Positions 50,956 through 60,614 are shown, counted from the first letter of the stretch. The stretch is 64,000 nucleotides of DNA from Belnapia arida (GCF_016773205.1 NZ_JAETWB010000013.1:1-64000); one strand, 5' to 3'. Translations and numbers: made by a program. The notes: generated from the letters alone by a model not told the origin.

Positions 50956-53037
50956 ATGACCGAGGCCACGCCCTCAGCGGGGCCGATGCCGGCACCGGGC
51001 CGGCCCCGTCCGGGCGGCGCGCTGCGGCTGTTCCTGCCGGCGGCCATCGCCCTGCCCCTGCTGGTCACCGCGGCCGGCGCTTGGCTCGCCTGGCAGCAGG
51101 CCTGGCGGGAGGCGGAGCAGGAGGTCACCCACGCCGCCGATGCCTCGGCCGAGTATGCCGGGCGGGTCTTCGACGGGCTGCTGCTGCGCATCGACCATGC
51201 CAACGGCATCCTCGCCGGCCTCTCCGATGCCGGGATCCGGGCCGGTGCGGCGGATCTGCATGCCCGGCTGCGTCGTGCCTCGGCCGCCGGGCCGCTGGCG
51301 CCGGACCAGCGGGCACCCTTCATCTTCGTCTATGACCGCGAAGGCCAGGTCCTCATCACCGGCAGCATCTTCCCGACGCCGCGGAGCGAGGGGGTGGAGC
51401 GCCGCGAGATCAATGCCGGCCTGCGCGAGCCGGATGCGCCGCCCTTCCTGGTGACGCCGCCGCAGGTCGGCCGGATCACCGGCGAACCCTTCTTCGCCGT
51501 GTCCCGCCGGCGCGAGGGCAGCGGGAACGGCCTGCTGCCTGGGGCCTATGACGGGGTGATCGCGGCCTCGGTCTATACGGGCGATGTCGCCGCGGCACTG
51601 CGCCGGCTGGCCTCGGAGCACCATGGCGATGTGATGAGCCTCGTCCGCGCCGATGGCGTGGTCCTGGCCCGCTCGCTCGACATCAGGCCGGGCACACGGC
51701 TGCCGCAGGATGGCCCGGTGATGGCGGGGCTGCGGCAGGAGGCGGAGCGGATCTCGTTCAGCGGCCCCTCCGGGCTCGACGGGGTGCGGCGGGTGGTCGC
51801 CTATCGCCGGGTCACCGGCTATCCGGTCTACGCCTCGGCGGCGCGGCCGCACGCGGTGATCCTGAGGCGCTGGGCGCGGACGGTGCTGCCGCTGGCGGCC
51901 GCCGGGCTGCCGGCGACGCTGGCGCTGCTCGGCCTTGCCCTGCTCGTTCGCCGTGGGCAGCGCGACCTTGCCGCGGCGAATGCCGGGCTCGAGCGGCGGG
52001 TCGCCGCCCGCACCGCTGCGTTGAGCGAGAGCGAGGCGCGGTTCCGCGCCGCGGTGGAGGGCGCGCCGTTCCCCATGATGCTGCATGCCGAGGATGGCGA
52101 GGTATTAGCCCTCAGCCGGGCCTGGACGGCCATCACCGGCTATGGGCCCGCCAGCATTCCGACCTATGCCGACTGGGCGCGCCGCGCCTTCGGGGCCGAG
52201 GGGGCGGAGACATGCCTTGCGAACCTCGCCCGCGAATTCGCCGGCGCGGCCCCGGCGGTGCCGGGCGAGGCGGCGGTGCGGACCAGCACGGGCGAGCGGC
52301 GCGTCTGGGAATTCCACGATGTCCCGGTCGGCACCCTGCCGGACGGGCGGCGGCTGCGACTCAGCGCCGCGATCGACATCACCGGCCGGCGTGAGGCCGA
52401 GGAGCGACAGGCCCTGCTGATGCGGGAGGTCGATCACCGCGCCAAGAACGCCCTCGCCGTGGTGCAGGCGGCGCTGCGCCTCACCCCACGCGAGGATGCC
52501 CACTCCTTCGCCGAAGCGGTGGAGGCCCGGATCGGCGCGCTGGCCCGGGCGCAGGTGCTGCTGGCCGAGGCCAATTGGCGCGGCGCCGACCTGCGCAGCC
52601 TGGCGGAAGGGGCCATGGCCGCCTTCCTCTCGAGCGCTGCCCTGGCACCTGATGCGCCGCGTGCCGAGCTGGAGGGCGCGCCGGTCCGGCTGGCGGCCAC
52701 GGCGGCGCAGCCGATCTCGCTCGTGCTGCACGAGCTTGCGACCAATGCGGTGAAGTACGGCGCGCTTTCGGCCCATGGCGGCGCGGTGCGGCTGTCCTGG
52801 CGCGAGGACCGGAGCGCCGGCCTGCTGCGGCTGCGCTGGGAGGAGCGGGGCGGCCCGCCGGTCGCGGCCCGGCCGGTGCGGCGCGGCTTCGGCTCCCGCG
52901 TCATCGAGGCGACGGTGCGCACCCAGCTCGGCGGCCAAGTGGAGCAGCACTGGGCCCCGGCGGGGCTGATCTGCGACATCGCCCTGCCGCTCGACCGTGC
53001 GGTGATGACCGAGAGGAGCGTGATGGCCGCCGGCTAG
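50956..53037 (+). CDS. HWE-type membrane sensor histidine kinase
   Basis: The protein (693 aa) has an N-terminal helix (about residues 25-45), a periplasmic sensor region of about 260 residues resembling a double-PDC fold, a second helix (about 310-330, VLPLAAAGLPATLALLGLAL), a PAS domain (about 355-478) and an HWE kinase core. The phosphoacceptor is His494 in REVDHRAKNALAVV, the N-box is HELATNAVKYGALS (Asn597), and the family's WEE follows. No response regulator is linked, so it is an orphan; its ligand is unknown. Confidence 0.9.
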   Translation: MTEATPSAGPMPAPGRPRPGGALRLFLPAAIALPLLVTAAGAWLAWQQAWREAEQEVTHAADASAEYAGRVFDGLLLRIDHANGILAGLSDAGIRAGAADLHARLRRASAAGPLAPDQRAPFIFVYDREGQVLITGSIFPTPRSEGVERREINAGLREPDAPPFLVTPPQVGRITGEPFFAVSRRREGSGNGLLPGAYDGVIAASVYTGDVAAALRRLASEHHGDVMSLVRADGVVLARSLDIRPGTRLPQDGPVMAGLRQEAERISFSGPSGLDGVRRVVAYRRVTGYPVYASAARPHAVILRRWARTVLPLAAAGLPATLALLGLALLVRRGQRDLAAANAGLERRVAARTAALSESEARFRAAVEGAPFPMMLHAEDGEVLALSRAWTAITGYGPASIPTYADWARRAFGAEGAETCLANLAREFAGAAPAVPGEAAVRTSTGERRVWEFHDVPVGTLPDGRRLRLSAAIDITGRREAEERQALLMREVDHRAKNALAVVQAALRLTPREDAHSFAEAVEARIGALARAQVLLAEANWRGADLRSLAEGAMAAFLSSAALAPDAPRAELEGAPVRLAATAAQPISLVLHELATNAVKYGALSAHGGAVRLSWREDRSAGLLRLRWEERGGPPVAARPVRRGFGSRVIEATVRTQLGGQVEQHWAPAGLICDIALPLDRAVMTERSVMAAG

Positions 53038-53160
53038 CGTCCTGCGCCTGGCTTTCGTGGACCCTGCCCCCGGACGGGGATTTCGACATCCGGGCCCTGG
53101 GCGGAGCGTCACGGGAGTTTCGCTATCGGCAGGACCGGGCGGCGCTGGCACTCTGCCGGC

Positions 53161-54762
53161 ATGGCTCTTCCCCGTGCATTCCTGCCGCTGCGGCATTCCG
53201 TGTTCCGAACGCTCTGGTTGGCGACGCTCGCCAGCAATATCGGCGGCTGGATGCAGAACACCGGCGCCGGCTGGCTGATGACCAGCCTCTCGCCCTCTCC
53301 CTTCATGGTCGGGCTGGTGCAGGCGGCGACCATGCTGCCGGTCTTCCTGCTCGCGCTGCCGGCGGGTGCGCTGGCCGATATCATCGACCGGCGGCTCTTC
53401 CTGATCGGCGCCCAGGCCTGGGTGCTGCTGATGGCGCTGATCCTCGCCGTGCTCACGGCCACCGGGGCGATCGGCCCCTGGGGGCTGCTGGCCCTGACCT
53501 TCGCCATCGGCATCGGCAGCGCGATGAATTTCCCCGCCTGGGCCGCCACCACCAACGAGCTGGTGCCGCGCGAGGACCTGGTCGGCGCCATCGCGCTGAA
53601 CGGCATCGGCTTCAACCTCGCGCGGGCGGTGGGCCCGGCGCTGGGCGGCTTCGCCATCGCGGCGGCCGGGCCGGAAGCGGCCTTCGCGCTGAACGCGGTC
53701 GCCTTCCTCGTGCTGATCCTGGCCTTGATTTTCTGGCGCCGGACCGAGCCACCGCGGCGGATGCCGAAGGAGCACCTGCTCTCCGCCATGCGGGCCGGCA
53801 TGCGCTTCGTCGAGGCGAGCCCGGCGATGCGGGCCATCATCTTCCGGGCCTGCGCCTTCTTCCTCTTCGCCGCGGCGGTCTGGGGGCTGCTGCCGCTTTT
53901 CGTCCGCCAGCAATTGGGGCTTGGCCCGCAGGCCTTCGGCCTGATGCTCGGGGTGATGGGCTTCTCGGCCGTTGCCGCCGGCTTTGCCCTGCCCGCGCTG
54001 CGCGGGCGGCTCGACCGCAGCGGCACGGTGTTCTGGGCCTCCATCCTTGCCGCCATCGCCATGGCGATCCTCGCCGTCTCGCACCACTGGGCGCCGGCGG
54101 CGCTCGGGATGCTGTTCTACGGCGCGGCCTGGATCACGGCGGGGAGCACCCTTGCCGCCGCGGCGCAGCTGGCAGCGCCGGGCTGGGTGCGGGCGCGGGC
54201 GATCGCCATCTACCAGCTCAGCTTCTTCGGGGTGATGGCGCTGGGTTCGGCGCTGGCGGGCTGGCTCGGCGGCAGCTTCAGCGTGCCGCTCGCCCTCGGC
54301 CTGGCGGCGGCCGGCTGCGCCATCGCCGCCGTGCTGGTCAGGCCCTGGCGGATCGACAGCCTGGCACTGAGCGAGGCGCCGCCCGCCTCCGCCGTCATGC
54401 CGAAGCCCGAGGCGCCTGCCGCCGAGTTGCGCGGCCTGCTGGGCGAGGCGTCCGGCCGGGTGATGGAGGTCGTCCGCTACCGGATCGACCCGGCGCAGCG
54501 CCGCGCCTTCCTCGCCGCCATGCAGGAGGTCCGGCGCGTCAGGCTGCGCTCAGGCGCCGGGAATTGGAACCTCTACGAGGATGTCGCCCATCCCGAACGC
54601 TGGGTGGAGCTCTGGACCGTCGATAGCTGGACCGAGCACCTGCGCGAGGAATCCCGCCTGACGGAGGGCGACCACGCCGCCCTTGCCCGCGCCGCCGCCC
54701 TGCACCAGGGCGGCGATGGCGAGGCGCCGGAGGCGGCGCGCTTCCTCAACGTCCATCCGTGA
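53161..54762 (+). CDS. MFS exporter (MFS_3/EntS type) with C-terminal domain
   Basis: The product (533 aa) has twelve helices (about residues 15-400) with the family motifs ASNIGGWMQNTGAGWLM, LADIIDRRLFLIG and NELVPREDLVGAIALNG, and then a soluble C-terminal domain (about 425-533) including VMEVVRYRIDPAQRRAFLAA and NWNLYEDVAHPERWVELW, similar to an antibiotic-biosynthesis-monooxygenase-type ferredoxin fold. This fused layout is the full MFS_3 model. Export of siderophores, polyketides or drugs is likely. It converges with the small membrane protein gene, stop to stop. Confidence 0.9.
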   Translation: MALPRAFLPLRHSVFRTLWLATLASNIGGWMQNTGAGWLMTSLSPSPFMVGLVQAATMLPVFLLALPAGALADIIDRRLFLIGAQAWVLLMALILAVLTATGAIGPWGLLALTFAIGIGSAMNFPAWAATTNELVPREDLVGAIALNGIGFNLARAVGPALGGFAIAAAGPEAAFALNAVAFLVLILALIFWRRTEPPRRMPKEHLLSAMRAGMRFVEASPAMRAIIFRACAFFLFAAAVWGLLPLFVRQQLGLGPQAFGLMLGVMGFSAVAAGFALPALRGRLDRSGTVFWASILAAIAMAILAVSHHWAPAALGMLFYGAAWITAGSTLAAAAQLAAPGWVRARAIAIYQLSFFGVMALGSALAGWLGGSFSVPLALGLAAAGCAIAAVLVRPWRIDSLALSEAPPASAVMPKPEAPAAELRGLLGEASGRVMEVVRYRIDPAQRRAFLAAMQEVRRVRLRSGAGNWNLYEDVAHPERWVELWTVDSWTEHLREESRLTEGDHAALARAAALHQGGDGEAPEAARFLNVHP

Positions 54763-54957
54763 TCATGCGGCGTCGAGCTCGGGCGGGGTGCCCGGGTTGT
54801 CGCGCTCGCTCTTCCACATCAGCAGTATCCCCCCGATGCAGGCCAGCAGCGAGGCGAACTGGGTCTGGCCGATGGCGGTGAGCCCCGCCGCCACCAGCAG
54901 CGCGATGGCGATCGACAGCCAACTGTTCGTCCGCAGCACATGCGTCAGCCCATTCAT
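54763..54957 (-). CDS. small two-helix membrane protein
   Basis: The product has 64 aa: residues about 13-32 (SWLSIAIALLVAAGLTAIG) and 36-48 form two hydrophobic helices, followed by a polar tail (SERDNPGTPPELDAA). The ATG at 54957 follows a GGAAGGG-like region. It is not recognised as a named family. It lies between convergent MFS and divergent dps. Confidence 0.6.
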   Translation of the reverse strand: MNGLTHVLRTNSWLSIAIALLVAAGLTAIGQTQFASLLACIGGILLMWKSERDNPGTPPELDAA

Positions 54958-55205
54958 TGCCCCGCCCTTCCGATTTCGATTGTCCTGCGACCGAGCTTGC
55001 GCCCCTGGCGTGGCCCCGGCATGACGAGGGGCTGACAGCGGTCCCATCTTCCCCCGCAACGGCCCCGCACACGGGTTTGTCACTGAAGCCCCGCGCGTCC
55101 CGGGCGGGCCTTCTGCGCTGCGGCATGGCAGCGGACGCGGCAAGGGGGGCTTCCCTCTGGCCCGGACGCTCCACATGTACCGGTGACCGAACGGAGGAGT
55201 TACCC

Positions 55206-55712
55206 ATGGCGAAAGCCGCCAAGACCCATACCACCCGCAACGACGTGCCGAGCAATGCGAAGCAGGTCTCGATCGGCGTGCTGCAGGCTTGCCTGGTCGA
55301 TACGATCGACCTCTACAACGCCACCCGTCAGGCGCATTGGAACGTGAAGGGCCCGCATTTCGGCGAGCTGCACAAGCTGTTCGAGGAGTTCTACAACGCG
55401 CTCCAGGAGTCGACCGATGACCTGGCCGAGCGCATCGTCCAGCTCGGCGGCACGGCCAACGGCGTGACTCAGACGCTCGCCGCCAGCACCCGCCTGCCGC
55501 CCTACCCGACCGATGTCTATGCCGGCATGGACCATGTGGTGCAGCTCGCCGACCGCTACGCCATGGTCGGCAAGGCGCTGCGCGAGGGCATCGACACCAC
55601 GGACGAGGCGGGGGATGCCGACACGGCCGACCTGCTGACCGAGCAGTCCCGCGCCGCGGACAAGATGCTGTGGATGATCGAGGCGCACCTGCCGCAGGAC
55701 AAGGCACCCTGA
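55206..55712 (+). CDS. dps: DNA starvation/stationary phase protection protein Dps
   Basis: This ferritin-like dodecamer (168 aa) sequesters iron and protects DNA from oxidative damage. The family block is plain: ATRQAHWNVKGPHFGELHKL and EFYNALQESTDDLAERIVQLGG, which hold the ferroxidase His and Asp/Glu pairs at the dimer interface. The N-terminus is Lys/Arg/Thr-rich (AKAAKTHTTRND), suitable for DNA binding. GGAGGAG precedes the ATG. The 250-base upstream gap is probably regulatory. Confidence 0.95.
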   Translation: MAKAAKTHTTRNDVPSNAKQVSIGVLQACLVDTIDLYNATRQAHWNVKGPHFGELHKLFEEFYNALQESTDDLAERIVQLGGTANGVTQTLAASTRLPPYPTDVYAGMDHVVQLADRYAMVGKALREGIDTTDEAGDADTADLLTEQSRAADKMLWMIEAHLPQDKAP

Positions 55713-55758
55713 GCCGGACGTCCTGACGCGGGCGCTCCGAAAGCCACAGTGACGGGCC

Positions 55759-55782
55759 GGGCGGCGGGGCAACCCGCCGCCC
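55759..55782 (+). terminator. terminator-like hairpin after dps
   Basis: GGGCGGCGGG/CCCGCCGCCC is a perfect 10-bp stem with a GCAA (GNRA) loop, 47 bases after the dps stop. TCATTGTAT follows, a moderate U-rich tail. Confidence 0.65.
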
Positions 55783-55836
55783 TCATTGTATCGGACGCCT
55801 CTGGCGGCTATCTTTGCCGCAACAGGGGAACAAGAC

Positions 55837-57831
55837 ATGAACGACCTTTTCGGCGGCCGCCGCCCCGGTGGTAAGGGCGGCATCGCCACCGCAACCGAGG
55901 CGGCCAGCTATTCCGCCAAGGATATCGAGGTGCTGGAGGGGCTGGAGCCCGTCCGCCGCCGGCCGGGCATGTATATCGGCGGCACCGACGAGAATGCCCT
56001 GCACCATCTCGCCGCCGAGATCATCGACAACGCCATGGACGAGGCGGTGGCCGGCCATGCCGACCGCATCGAGGTCACGCTGGAGCCGGACAACTGGCTG
56101 ACCGTGCGCGACAACGGGCGCGGCATCCCGACCGACCCCCACCCGAAATTCCCGAAGCTTTCGGCGCTCGAGGTGATCTTCACCACCCTGCACTCGGGCG
56201 GGAAATTCTCCGGCAAGGCCTACGAGACCTCGGGCGGCCTGCATGGCGTCGGCTCCTCGGTCGTCAATGCGCTGGCGGAGCGGCTGGAGGTGGAGGTGGC
56301 GCGCGACCGCACCCTCTTCACCCAGGCCTATGCCCGCGGCAAGCCGCTCGGGAAGCTGAAGAATGCCGGGCCCATCCACAACCGGCGCGGCACCACCATC
56401 CGCTTCAAGCCGGACCCGGAGATCTTCGGCAAGCTCGACTTCTCCGCCGCCCGGCTCTACCGGCTCTGCCGCTCCAAGGCCTATCTCTATCGTGGCGTCG
56501 AGATCCGCTGGGCCTGCGACGCCTCGCTCGCCAGCGGCGAGACGCCGGCCAGCGCCACGCTGCACTTCCCGGGCGGCCTGGCCGACTTCCTCGGCTCGGC
56601 GCTCGAAGGCCGCAGCCAGGTCGTCCCCGTCCCCTATGTCGGCGAAGCGACCTTCCCCGAGGGCGCCGGGCGCTGCGAATGGGCGGTGACCTGGCTGGAG
56701 CAGGGCGACGGCTTCCTCTCCACCTACGCCAACACCATCCCGACCCCGCAGGGCGGCACGCATGAGGCCGGGCTGCGGGGCGCCCTGGTGAAGGGCCTCC
56801 GCGCCTATGGCGAGCTGAAGAAGGAGAAGCGCGCGGCCAGCGTCACCGCCGAGGACCTGTTCGGCGGCCTTGCCGGCATGCTGAGCGTCTTCGTGCGGGA
56901 CCCGCAATTCCAGGGTCAGACCAAGGAGAAGCTGACCAGCCCCGAGGCCACGAAGCTGGTCGAGACGGCGCTGCGCGACCATTTCGACCATTGGCTCGCG
57001 GGCGACCCGACCACGGCCGGCAACCTCCTCACCTGGGCCATCGAGCGCGCCGAGGAACGCATCCGCCGGCGCGAGCAGAAGGACACGCCGCGCAAGTCGG
57101 CGACGCGGAAGCTTCGCCTTCCCGGCAAGCTGGCGGACTGCTCGCGCGAGAGCGCCGAGGGCACCGAGCTTTTCCTGGTCGAGGGCGATTCGGCCGGCGG
57201 TTCGGCCAAGCAGGCGCGCGACCGGGAGACCCAGGCGGTGCTGCCGCTGCGCGGCAAGATCCTGAACGTCGCCTCCGCCTCGGCCGACAAGCTGCGGCAG
57301 AACCAGGAGCTGAAGGACCTGATCGAGGCGCTCGGCTGCGGCGCGGGCGAGCGCTTCGACATCGGCAGGCTGCGCTATGGCCGCATCGTCATCATGACCG
57401 ATGCCGATGTGGACGGCGCGCATATCGCAGCCCTTCTGATGACCTTCTTCTACAAGGAACTGCCTGAGCTGGTGCGCCAGGGCCGGCTGCATCTCGCCCA
57501 GCCGCCGCTCTACCGGCTGCAGCATGGCGGCAGGTCGGTCTATGCGATGAACGACGCCGACCGCGAGCGCATCCTGAAGCGCGAGTTCAAGCCGAGCCAG
57601 AAGGTCGAGGTGAGCCGCTTCAAGGGCCTCGGCGAGATGCCGCCCGCGGCGCTGAAGGAGACGACGATGGACCCGAAGCGCCGCACGCTGCTGAAGGTCG
57701 TCCTGCCGCCTGAGGAGCGCACGCGCACCGCGGAGCTGATGGAGGCGTTGATGGGCCGCAAGCCGGAGCTTCGGTTCAAGTTCATCCAGGAGAATGCCGC
57801 GAAGCTCGACGAGGCGGAGGTGGACGTCTGA
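55837..57831 (+). CDS. parE: DNA topoisomerase IV subunit B
   Basis: The product (664 aa) is the ATPase subunit that pairs with ParC for decatenation. Landmarks are GLEPVRRRPGMYIGG, IIDNAMDEAVAG (ATP Asn), VRDNGRGIPTDPHPKF, SGGLHGVGSSVVNAL in the GHKL domain, then LFLVEGDSAGGSAKQ and MTDADVDGAHIAALLMTFFY in the Toprim domain. It is distinguishable from GyrB by the lack of the large GyrB insert and by the HPKFPK sequence. The ATG at 55837 follows AGGGGAA. Confidence 0.95.
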   Translation: MNDLFGGRRPGGKGGIATATEAASYSAKDIEVLEGLEPVRRRPGMYIGGTDENALHHLAAEIIDNAMDEAVAGHADRIEVTLEPDNWLTVRDNGRGIPTDPHPKFPKLSALEVIFTTLHSGGKFSGKAYETSGGLHGVGSSVVNALAERLEVEVARDRTLFTQAYARGKPLGKLKNAGPIHNRRGTTIRFKPDPEIFGKLDFSAARLYRLCRSKAYLYRGVEIRWACDASLASGETPASATLHFPGGLADFLGSALEGRSQVVPVPYVGEATFPEGAGRCEWAVTWLEQGDGFLSTYANTIPTPQGGTHEAGLRGALVKGLRAYGELKKEKRAASVTAEDLFGGLAGMLSVFVRDPQFQGQTKEKLTSPEATKLVETALRDHFDHWLAGDPTTAGNLLTWAIERAEERIRRREQKDTPRKSATRKLRLPGKLADCSRESAEGTELFLVEGDSAGGSAKQARDRETQAVLPLRGKILNVASASADKLRQNQELKDLIEALGCGAGERFDIGRLRYGRIVIMTDADVDGAHIAALLMTFFYKELPELVRQGRLHLAQPPLYRLQHGGRSVYAMNDADRERILKREFKPSQKVEVSRFKGLGEMPPAALKETTMDPKRRTLLKVVLPPEERTRTAELMEALMGRKPELRFKFIQENAAKLDEAEVDV

Positions 57832-57888
57832 TGTCGGCGGGCCGAAAAGAATAGAAGCAAAAACCACGTCGCCCGGCGGCGCAGGCCG

Positions 57889-58836
57889 TCATGGCGGACG
57901 TTTTGGCTCCAAGTTCTTGGAAGGCGGCTGGTCCTGCTTGTGGCCGCCACGGTGGCGTTGGACGTGCTCGATGAGTGCGCGAAGCTTGGGCGCGACGTTC
58001 CGGCGGTTCGGGTAATAGAGGTAGAAACCCGCGAAGGGTACGCTGAACTCCTCCAGCAAAGGCACGAGTTCGCCCCGCTCCAAAAAACTCCCGAACGTGT
58101 CCGCCATGCCGAAGGTGATCCCAGCGCCGCTGAGCGCCATACGGATCATCAGGCCCATGTCGTTGGTGGTGACCTCGGGTACGACGTCAACGGCAAACTC
58201 CCGACCGCCTTCGACGAACTCCCAGCGATAGGGCGGGCGGTGGGGAGCCGGGCGCCAGCCGATGCAGCGGTGCCGCGCCAGGTCGCGCGGGTGTCTGGGC
58301 CGGCCGCGCTCCGCCAGATAGGCAGGGGAGCACACGGCGAGCTGGCGCTGATCGTCCGAGACTGGGACGGCGATCATGTCCTGCTCGATCACCTCACCCA
58401 GGCGCACGCCCGCATCGAAGCCCAGCGCCACGATGTCGCCCTCCTCGTCGGTGACGAGGATGTCGAGCTGTACTGCCGGAAAAGCCCGGCTGAAGCCGGC
58501 GAGCAGCGAACCGGACAGGAAGGTCTCCGCGATGGACGACACGGCGATGCGCAACTGCCCGCGCGGCGCGCCGCCGAGGCTGCGCACGCCCTCCATGGCG
58601 GCGCGCATCTCGGCGATCGCGGGGGCGATGTCGGCGCGCAGCCGCTCGCCGGCTTCGGTCAGTGCGACGCTGCGCGTGGTCCGGTGCAGGATCGCCGCGC
58701 CGAGTGTTTCCTCCAGCCGACGGATCGACTGGCTGACGGCGGATCGGGTGACGCCCAGGCGGTCTGCGGCGGCGCGGAAGCTGCGTTCTTCCGCCACGGT
58801 GGCGAAAACGGCGAGGGCATTGAGATCGGATCGCAT
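57889..58836 (-). CDS. LysR family transcriptional regulator
   Basis: The regulator (315 aa) has an HTH at residues 1-60 (LNALAVFATVAEERSFRAAA, then TRSAVSQSIRRLEETLGAAI) and an effector domain starting near GQLRIAVSSIAETFL. The C-terminus is basic (HRGGHKQDQPPSKNLEPKRP). It is divergent from the SDR gene at 58980 with 143 bases between, where an AGT-TAT-ACT dyad (near 58849) may be part of its operator. It probably regulates the SDR/Atu4866/NTF2-like genes. Confidence 0.92.
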   Translation of the reverse strand: MRSDLNALAVFATVAEERSFRAAADRLGVTRSAVSQSIRRLEETLGAAILHRTTRSVALTEAGERLRADIAPAIAEMRAAMEGVRSLGGAPRGQLRIAVSSIAETFLSGSLLAGFSRAFPAVQLDILVTDEEGDIVALGFDAGVRLGEVIEQDMIAVPVSDDQRQLAVCSPAYLAERGRPRHPRDLARHRCIGWRPAPHRPPYRWEFVEGGREFAVDVVPEVTTNDMGLMIRMALSGAGITFGMADTFGSFLERGELVPLLEEFSVPFAGFYLYYPNRRNVAPKLRALIEHVQRHRGGHKQDQPPSKNLEPKRPP

Positions 58837-58979
58837 TGTCCAGTTATACTAACCGGCCTGTTGCCGAGAAGGCGGATTATCAAGCCAATCCCGCGCACTT
58901 AGTTTCCCCCCGCCGGCCGAAGCCGCCATTCCCGCCGTCAGGGAGCGGAATCGGAGCCGGGCAGAAGGGAGAAGCCGCC

Positions 58980-59708
58980 ATGGCTCTTGAGAAGGTTGTT
59001 CTTGTCACCGGCGCCTCCAGCGGCATCGGCCTCGGCATCGCCCGGGAACTCGCAGCGGCCGGTGCGACGCTGGTGCTCGGCGCCCGCCGGACGGAGCGCC
59101 TGGAGGCGCTTGCGGAGGAACTTCGAGGCGCCGGCGCCCACATCCTGACGCGCCACCTCGACGTGACGGACCGCCGCAGCGTCGAGGCCTTCGCCCAAGC
59201 GGGGCGGGATGAGTTCGGCCGGGTGGATGCGATCGTCAACAACGCCGGGGTTATGCCGCTGTCGCTCATGGTGTCGATGAAGGTCGAGGAGTGGGAGCGT
59301 ATGGTGGATGTGAACATCAAGGGCGTGCTCTACGGCATCGGCGCCGTGCTGCCCGAGATGGTGGCGCGCGGCTCTGGCCATGTCGTCAACATTGCCTCGG
59401 TGGGCGCGCTCACCGTTTCGCCGACTGCCGCGGTGTACTGCGCCACCAAATTCGCCGTCCGCGCGATATCGGATGGCCTGCGGCAGGAGCGCGAGGACAT
59501 CCGCGTCACCTGCATCCATCCGGGCGTGGTGGAGAGCGAGCTTGCCGGCACGATCACCGACCCCGCAGCGGCGGAGGCCATGAGAACCTACCGCGCCGTT
59601 GCGCTCCAGCCCGATGCCATCGGCCGCGCCGTGCGCTTTGCGCTGGAGCAGCCGGAGGAGGTGGACGTCAACGAGATCGTGGTACGCCCGACCCGGGCGG
59701 CGCATTGA
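58980..59708 (+). CDS. SDR family NAD(P)-dependent oxidoreductase
   Basis: The product (242 aa) is an ordinary active-looking SDR: VTGASSGIGLGIARELAAAG cofactor loop, NNAGVMPLSLM, VVNIASVGALTVSPTAAVYC with the catalytic Ser, and YCATKFAV with the Tyr and Lys. It fits the group of clavaldehyde-like/SDR51 enzymes; the substrate is unknown. It is divergent from LysR and its stop overlaps the next gene's start by one base (TGATG). Confidence 0.92.
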   Translation: MALEKVVLVTGASSGIGLGIARELAAAGATLVLGARRTERLEALAEELRGAGAHILTRHLDVTDRRSVEAFAQAGRDEFGRVDAIVNNAGVMPLSLMVSMKVEEWERMVDVNIKGVLYGIGAVLPEMVARGSGHVVNIASVGALTVSPTAAVYCATKFAVRAISDGLRQEREDIRVTCIHPGVVESELAGTITDPAAAEAMRTYRAVALQPDAIGRAVRFALEQPEEVDVNEIVVRPTRAAH

Positions 59709-60055
59709 TGCGCGCCCTCAGCGCAGCGGCGGCGGGCCTGGCCATGGCGCTTTCCAGCCCGGCATCCGTGGAGCAGGGCGTGGCGCGGCAGACGCATCCC
59801 TATGTCGGCATGTGGGTCACCAATGACGGGCAGGTGCGGCACGAGCTGCTGCCGAACGGCCGCTACGACGAGGCGCGTGGCAGGCGGGAGAGCGCGTACC
59901 GGGGCCGCTACGAAGTGACCGGCACTCACATCGAGTACTGGGACGACACCGGCTTCACCGCGGATGGCGACTTCGTCGATGCCGATACCCTCCATCACGG
60001 CGGCATGGTGCTGCGCCGGCGGGTGCATCCAAGCCGTTCCCCGTCGCCCCCCTGA
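59708..60055 (+). CDS. Atu4866 domain protein
   Basis: The product (115 aa) has an N-terminal alanine-rich segment (MRALSAAAAGLAMALSSP) that may be a signal, then the Atu4866 core: HPYVGMWVTNDGQVRHELLP, GRRESAYRGRYEVTG, HIEYWDDTGFTADGDF and LHHGGMVLRRRV. The family has a small beta-barrel fold and unknown function and often follows SDR genes, as here. Confidence 0.85.
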   Translation: MRALSAAAAGLAMALSSPASVEQGVARQTHPYVGMWVTNDGQVRHELLPNGRYDEARGRRESAYRGRYEVTGTHIEYWDDTGFTADGDFVDADTLHHGGMVLRRRVHPSRSPSPP

Positions 60056-60060
60056 TAGGC

Positions 60061-60080
60061 GGCGCCCCTGGTCGGGCGCC
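60061..60080 (+). repeat. intercistronic hairpin
   Basis: GGCGCCC-CTGGTC-GGGCGCC is a perfect 7-bp stem 5 bases after the Atu4866-type stop and 36 bases before the next gene. Lacking a U-run, it is probably an mRNA stem. Confidence 0.5.
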
Positions 60081-60116
60081 CAGGCTGCAGATTGTTACAG
60101 CAAGAAAGGCGATGTC

Positions 60117-60614
60117 ATGGATCTGAGAAACCTGCTTTGGCCGTTCGCGGGGGCCGCGCTGGCGCTCGCACTCGCTGCAGCACCCGCGGGGGCCGCGGAT
60201 CCTGCGAAGTCCAGCAACGAGGAGATCGTGCGGCGGGCTTTCGAGGAATGGAGTGCTGGTGACAATGTCTTCGCCAGACTGCTTGCGCCTGATGTGGTCT
60301 GGACCATTCATGGCTCCGGCCCGGTAGCGGGGACCTACCGGAGCCGCGAGGAATTCGTCGAGCGCGCTTCGCGGCCCCTGATCATCCGGCTTGCGACGCC
60401 GCTCGTCCCGCGGGTTCACCATATCTGGGCGGTCGGCGACACGGTCATCATCCGCTTCGAAGCAAGTGCCTCGACCACCGCGGGCGGTGCCTACAGCAAC
60501 CAGTTCGTGTGGATCTTCCGGATGAGGGACGGCGTGGTCGTGGAGGCCGAAGCCTTCCTCGACCTTGTCGCCTACCAGCGGGCCGTGGACACCAGCGAGC
60601 CACGCAGGCCTTGA
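60117..60614 (+). CDS. NTF2-like/SnoaL domain protein, probably exported
   Basis: The product (165 aa) has an N-terminal signal (LLWPFAGAALALALAAAPAGAA) and an NTF2-like fold: EEIVRRAFEEWSAGD helix, LLAPDVVWTIHGSGPVAGTY, VERASRPLII, then the sheet HHIWAVGDTVIIRFEA and the final MRDGVVVEAEAFLDLVAY. Such domains serve as small hydrolases, isomerases or binding proteins. It is the last gene of the set regulated by the divergent LysR. Confidence 0.85.
   Translation: MDLRNLLWPFAGAALALALAAAPAGAADPAKSSNEEIVRRAFEEWSAGDNVFARLLAPDVVWTIHGSGPVAGTYRSREEFVERASRPLIIRLATPLVPRVHHIWAVGDTVIIRFEASASTTAGGAYSNQFVWIFRMRDGVVVEAEAFLDLVAYQRAVDTSEPRRP

Noticed and set aside
52105-54087. 660-aa minus-strand frame
   Set aside because: It lies antisense to the kinase and MFS genes, with His/Arg/Gly-rich composition typical of shadows.
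55783-57867. 694-aa minus-strand frame over parE
   Set aside because: It is fully antisense to a confident parE gene, has no family similarity, and is explained by GC-rich third positions.
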